NCBI GenBank assembly: GCA_022794295.1
Contig: JAAWEO010000071.1
Span: forward strand, 1 to 9,113
Direction of reading: 5' to 3'
From: Angelakisella sp.
GTDB taxonomy: Bacteria > Bacillota > Clostridia > Oscillospirales > Ruminococcaceae
Length of the DNA: 9,113 bases
The notes beneath the pieces were generated by a model. It did no database searches. It was not told the origin of the DNA and worked only from the letters and a program-made list of their open reading frames with translations. How positions within the stretch are numbered: the stretch's first letter is position 1; every line of letters starts with the position of its first letter. This document shows, piece after piece, positions 6,215-9,113 of the stretch. The position numbers were made by a program, and so were the translations under genes.

Positions 6215-7006
6215 ATGAAAGCAGGCTTTGACCTTTCCAGCCACCAGGGAACGGTGAACTGGCGGAAGATAGAGAGCGGCTTTGCCATGATCCGGGCAGG
6301 GTGGAGCTGGTACCTGGGGGGCATGAACATCGACCAGCGGTTTGTGGAAAATGCCGCCGGAGCCCAGGCGGCGGGGATCCCCTGGGGCTCCTACCTATAC
6401 GCCTACGACCAAACCCCGGAGGCGGCGGTGATCTCCGCAGGGCGGCTGGCGGACCTTTTGGACAACTACCGCCTTCCCTACCCCGTGGCCTACGACTTTG
6501 AGGACGGGCAGTACCTTGCCATGGGGCGGGAACGGAACACCGCCATCTGCCGGGCCTTTCTTTCTACCCTGCAAAAGCGGGGATACTATGTAATGCTGTA
6601 CACCTACACCAACTTTGCAAAGGGGTATTTGCAGATGGAGGAGCTGGCGGAGTACGACCTGTGGGTGGCAGACTACACCGGCAAGGTGGGCTGGCCGGGG
6701 GAGTACGGCATTTGGCAGTACACGGCCGCCGGGAGCCTGGCCGGGATCACCGGGCCGGTGGACCTGGACCGGGCCTATAAGGATTACCCCTCCATTATCC
6801 AAAGGGCGGGGCTGAACGGGTACGGAAAGCGGCCCGGCCCGGAGGAGGAGCTCCTGGCTTTGCGGGCGGAAAACGCTGTTCTGCGGGGCAAGCTGGAGGC
6901 GGTGCGGGAGATCGTAGGGGACGGTACGGGGGCGGGAGCCTCCGCAGCAGGAAAGGAAGCAGACAACGTAAGCCGGAACCTTGACTTTCCTCCCCTATCA
7001 AAGTAA
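6215..7006 (+). CDS. GH25 family lysozyme (N-acetylmuramidase) without signal peptide
   Basis: GH25 enzymes cleave the MurNAc-GlcNAc bond of peptidoglycan. The 263-residue product has the family marks: GFDLSSHQG with Asp6, the catalytic D-x-E pair in YDFED (Asp94, Glu96), LWVADY (149-154), GIWQYT (165-170) and PVDLDRAY (181-188). The catalytic domain fills residues 1 to about 195. The tail (about 209-234) has regularly spaced leucines (LLALRAENAVLRGKL) and looks like a coiled coil, followed by a Gly/Ala linker. I chose ATG 6215 because AAGGAG (6198-6203) is 11 nt away, whereas the in-frame ATG at 6206 is only 2 nt from it. There is no signal peptide or binding repeat, as in phage endolysins or cytosolic autolysins, so its route outside is unclear. 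Confidence 0.9.
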   Translation: MKAGFDLSSHQGTVNWRKIESGFAMIRAGWSWYLGGMNIDQRFVENAAGAQAAGIPWGSYLYAYDQTPEAAVISAGRLADLLDNYRLPYPVAYDFEDGQYLAMGRERNTAICRAFLSTLQKRGYYVMLYTYTNFAKGYLQMEELAEYDLWVADYTGKVGWPGEYGIWQYTAAGSLAGITGPVDLDRAYKDYPSIIQRAGLNGYGKRPGPEEELLALRAENAVLRGKLEAVREIVGDGTGAGASAAGKEADNVSRNLDFPPLSK

Positions 7007-7009
7007 AAT
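6981..7009 (+). promoter_or_regulatory. Predicted sigma-A promoter of glyS inside the lysozyme 3' end
   Basis: TTGACT (6981-6986) and TAAAAT (7004-7009) are separated by 17 nt. The -10 contains the TAA stop codon of the lysozyme gene. Initiation near 7016 gives a leader of about 58 nt before the glyS ATG, too short for a T-box. Confidence 0.72.
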
Positions 7010-7073
7010 AGTAGCAGTCACCTTCAGGCCGGAGAATGCACGGCCCAATCCAACAGGAAGGATGAAGAAAACT

Positions 7074-8450
7074 ATGGAAAATTCCCAGAAAACAATGGAT
7101 ACCATCATCGCCCTTTGCAAGGGCCGCGGCTTTGTCTACGCCGGCAGCGAGATCTATGGCGGCCTGGCAAACTCCTGGGACTACGGTCCCCTTGGGGTGG
7201 AGTTTAAGAACAACGTAAAACGGGCCTGGTGGAAGCGTTTTGTTCAGGAAAATCCCTACAACGTGGGGCTGGACAGCGCCATTCTGATGAACCCGGAGGT
7301 TTGGGTGGCCTCCGGCCACGTGGGCGGTTTTTCCGACCCCCTGATGGACTGCAAGGAGTGCAAGACCCGCCACCGTGCCGACCAGCTGATCGAGGACCAG
7401 ACCGGCACCTCCCCCGAGGGCTGGGAGTTTGACCGGATGGAGGCCTTTATGCAGGAGCACCATGTAAAGTGCCCCAACTGCGGCAAGGAGAATTTCACCT
7501 CCATCCGCAAGTTCAACCTGATGTTCCAGACCTTCCAGGGCACCACCGAGGACTCCAAGAGCACCCTTTATCTCCGGCCGGAGACCGCCCAGGGCATTTT
7601 TGTAAACTTCATGAATGTCCAGCGCACCAGCCGCAAGAAGGTCCCCTTTGGTGTTGCCCAGATCGGCAAAAGCTTCCGCAACGAGATCACCCCGGGGAAC
7701 TTTGTCTTTCGCACCCGGGAATTTGAACAGATGGAGCTGGAATTTTTCTGCAAGCCGGACACCGACCTGGAGTGGTTTGCCTACTGGAAGGATTACTGCC
7801 GCCAGTGGCTGATGGACCTGGGGATGAAGGCAGAAAACCTGCGTATGCGGGACCACTCCCCCGAGGAGCTGTCCTTCTACTCCAAGGCCACAACAGACTT
7901 TGAGTACCGGTTCCCCTTTGACTGGGGGGAGCTGTGGGGAATTGCCGACCGCACCAACTACGACCTGACCCAGCACCAGGAGCATTCCGGCAAGAGCATG
8001 GAGTACTTTGACCCGGAGACGGGGGAGAAGTACGTTCCCTACGTTGTAGAGCCCTCCCTGGGGGCGGACCGGGTGACGCTGGCCTTCCTTTGCGACGCCT
8101 ATGACGAGGAAACCCTGGAGGGCGGGGACACCCGCACGGTGCTGCGGTTCCATCCTGCTTTGGCGCCGTACAAGGCGGCGATCCTTCCTCTTTCCAAAAA
8201 GCTGGGGGAGCCTGCGCGGAAGATTTACCAGGAGCTGGCGAAGAAGTTCATGGTAGACTACGATGAAGCGGGGGCGATTGGGCGGCGTTACCGGCGTCAG
8301 GACGAGATAGGGACACCTATGTGTGTGACCTACGACTTTGATTCCGAGACAGACGGGTGTGTGACGGTTCGGGACCGGGACACCATGGCACAGGTGCGGA
8401 TGCCCATTACAGAGCTGGAAGGATACATCGCAAAGAAGATCGAATTCTAG
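7074..8450 (+). CDS. glyS: Glycine--tRNA ligase (class II, dimeric alpha2 type)
   Basis: This enzyme activates glycine with ATP and charges tRNA-Gly. The 458 residues fit the single-chain homodimeric type (often about 460 residues), not the two-subunit GlyQ/GlyS type. Seen in order: GFVYAGSEIYGG and WDYGPLG (19-40), Cys pairs C93/C96 and C133/C136 that can bind zinc, RPETAQGIFVNF (168-179), motif 2 with FRNEITPGNF and FRTREFEQMELEFF (201-225), motif 3 SLGADRVTLAFL (328-339), and the anticodon-binding domain from about 362 (APYKAAILPLS to the C-terminus). I start at ATG 7074, which gives the usual beginning and fits the promoter at 6981-7009 (start near 7016); the open frame extends further upstream into the lysozyme gene, and ATG 7062 has no spacing from AGGAAGG. 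No T-box precedes it. Confidence 0.97.
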   Translation: MENSQKTMDTIIALCKGRGFVYAGSEIYGGLANSWDYGPLGVEFKNNVKRAWWKRFVQENPYNVGLDSAILMNPEVWVASGHVGGFSDPLMDCKECKTRHRADQLIEDQTGTSPEGWEFDRMEAFMQEHHVKCPNCGKENFTSIRKFNLMFQTFQGTTEDSKSTLYLRPETAQGIFVNFMNVQRTSRKKVPFGVAQIGKSFRNEITPGNFVFRTREFEQMELEFFCKPDTDLEWFAYWKDYCRQWLMDLGMKAENLRMRDHSPEELSFYSKATTDFEYRFPFDWGELWGIADRTNYDLTQHQEHSGKSMEYFDPETGEKYVPYVVEPSLGADRVTLAFLCDAYDEETLEGGDTRTVLRFHPALAPYKAAILPLSKKLGEPARKIYQELAKKFMVDYDEAGAIGRRYRRQDEIGTPMCVTYDFDSETDGCVTVRDRDTMAQVRMPITELEGYIAKKIEF

Positions 8451-8452
8451 CT

Positions 8453-8496
8453 GCGGCCTGGAGGCCGCGTCCAGGCCCTACCCGCCGCTTCGCGGC
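8453..8496. repeat. Palindromes directly after glyS
   Basis: GCCTGGA (8456-8462) pairs with TCCAGGC (8470-8476); an alternative is GCGGCC (8453-8458) with GGCCGC (8463-8468). GCCGC-TTC-GCGGC at 8484-8496 is identical to 42-54. There is no T-run, so these are extragenic palindromes rather than the glyS terminator. Confidence 0.5.
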
Positions 8497-8775
8497 TTAA
8501 GGGTGTGCGAAAGGGATAGTGGGTGCCTGGAGTCCAAGTGAGTGCAGGGCGAGACGATTCCCCTGCCTTTGACGGACTGGGGGCGGGCGAGGTTTCTGCC
8601 GGCGCAGCACCATACCCGAAGCCTAACGCCCAGTACCGGGCAGCCTTTCTGTCACCGGACATCAGTCCGGTCCGGGTCCAGGGCGGACAGCGCCTGGTCG
8701 ACCGCCGCAGCGGGCGAAATACTCCGGCTAGAGGCAGTATCCTTCCATATAGGCCGCGGCTAATAATATGGCGCT
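8497..8775. other. Structured intergenic region without a credible gene
   Basis: No open frame here looks like protein. Pairing potential is high: AGTCC (8531-8535) with GGACT (8574-8578) encloses GCAGGG (8544-8549) with CCCCTGC (8560-8566), and ACCGGAC (8654-8660) pairs with GTCCGGT (8665-8671) around loop ATCA. It lies between glyS and its terminator, so it would be the 3' end of the glyS transcript or an independent RNA. I compared it in mind with RNase P RNA, tmRNA, 6S RNA, SRP RNA and group II introns and found no match. Confidence 0.4.
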
Positions 8776-8807
8776 AAAAAAGGACGGAGCGTTTTCCGTC
8801 CTTTTTT
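8776..8807 (+). terminator. Bidirectional intrinsic terminator downstream of glyS
   Basis: A6-GGACGGA (8776-8788) and TCCGTCC-T6 (8795-8807) form a 13-bp perfect stem with a 6-nt loop. Flanking GGCGC and GCGCC could extend it past a one-base bulge. The A-run and T-run allow termination on both strands. The first strong terminator after glyS, 326 nt from its stop. Confidence 0.9.
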
Positions 8808-8811
8808 GCGC

Positions 8812-9078
8812 CTGTGCGAAGTGACAAGCCGCGGCCGGAACGAGACTGACCGTCACCCAGCCGCGGGGAGCGCCAGGCGTTTGCGGTTTTTCCTGTCTAC
8901 CCTTCAAGACAGGCCCGAAGGGCCGCTTCTTGAACGGGCTGTCTCTCGATTCTGGGTATAGGGCTTCTGTAATTTGCAGCTCCGTTTTCTTTTGACTGCC
9001 ACGCGCCGGTCTGCCCCTTCGCAGTCCTGTCTCGTTCTAAAGGCCATTTGCCTCGTTTCGCCTCCCCGGCGAGGGGTC
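8812..9078. other. Intergenic region with inverted repeats, no gene seen
   Basis: No credible coding frame was found on either strand. CCTGTCT (8892-8898) pairs with AGACAGG (8907-8913) around an 8-nt loop. An alternative fold pairs TTCAAGA (8903-8909) with TCTTGAA (8928-8934), enclosing GGCCC-GAA-GGGCC (8912-8924). The two folds are mutually exclusive. CCCC-GGCGA-GGGG is at 9064-9076. No tRNA and no convincing promoter were found. Confidence 0.45.
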
Positions 9079-9100
9079 ACTTTCTGTTGCGACAGAAAGT
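9079..9100. repeat. Hairpin resembling a dispersed extragenic repeat
   Basis: ACTTTCTGT (9079-9087) and ACAGAAAGT (9092-9100) form a perfect 9-bp stem with loop TGCG, followed by AACCAAAGAACGC at the window edge. From memory, hairpins ending in AAAGTAACCAAAG are recurrent between genes in many gut Clostridia. The window ends here, so the element may be incomplete. Confidence 0.5.
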
Positions 9101-9113
9101 AACCAAAGAACGC

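Noticed and set aside
7007..7073. T-box riboswitch ahead of glyS
   Set aside because: Only about 58-67 nt are available and no T-box core sequence is seen.
6795..8153. 452-residue minus-strand open frame opposite glyS
   Set aside because: Opposes an unmistakable glycyl-tRNA synthetase and has no protein-like features.
8505..8700. Group II intron 5' end (GTGCGA-like start)
   Set aside because: No reverse transcriptase, no domain V sequence and a terminator closes the region.
8447..8777. Small open frames on both strands after glyS
   Set aside because: Arg/Pro/Ala-rich translations without ribosome sites; the DNA is dominated by inverted repeats.
1..9113. CRISPR array, tRNA or rRNA genes, transposase or integrase
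   Set aside because: No regularly spaced direct repeats, no tRNA-like or rRNA-like sequence and no recombinase motifs were found on reading both strands.

Overview
The window looks like chromosomal DNA of a GC-rich, low-branching Firmicute, most likely a gut Clostridia of the Oscillospiraceae type. This is inferred from strong AGGAGG-type ribosome binding sites, consensus sigma-A promoters, a Firmicutes-style L10 leader with attenuator ahead of rplJ-rplL, a single-chain dimeric-type glycyl-tRNA synthetase, and many small GC-rich palindromes between genes. No rRNA, tRNA, CRISPR array or transposase was seen.

Left third (1-2950): palindrome-rich spacer, then two pairs of genes facing each other. 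On the plus strand a P-loop (nucleotide-kinase-like) protein overlaps by ATGA with a PPP-type metallophosphatase. On the minus strand a second, smaller metallophosphoesterase overlaps by ATGA with a protein carrying a DUF2442-like C-terminal domain. The pairs converge and their stop codons overlap by about 10 bp. The minus-strand phosphoesterase is frameshifted close to its start, apparently by a small deletion that removes part of its first metal-binding region. It is the clearest anomaly in the window. A possible small membrane-protein remnant lies just upstream of it.

Middle (3250-4545): a consensus promoter (TTGACA, 17 nt, TATAAT), an L10 autoregulatory leader, an intrinsic attenuator, rplJ (TTG start), rplL and a strong intrinsic terminator. 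This is a self-contained r-protein unit without rplK-rplA before it or rpoB after it.

Right (4581-8810): a minus-strand lipoprotein of unknown function, divergent from a GH25 lysozyme without a signal peptide, then glyS. The glyS promoter sits in the last codons of the lysozyme gene. A bidirectional terminator lies about 330 bp past glyS.

Far right (8451-9113): about 660 bp without a credible gene, full of inverted repeats, ending in a hairpin that resembles dispersed extragenic repeats.

The translation genes (rplJL, glyS) are ordinary housekeeping. The four-gene kinase-like/phosphatase cluster is the only part that could be an uncharacterised system, and one member appears broken in this strain. 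Everything was read by eye; no database search or folding was run.
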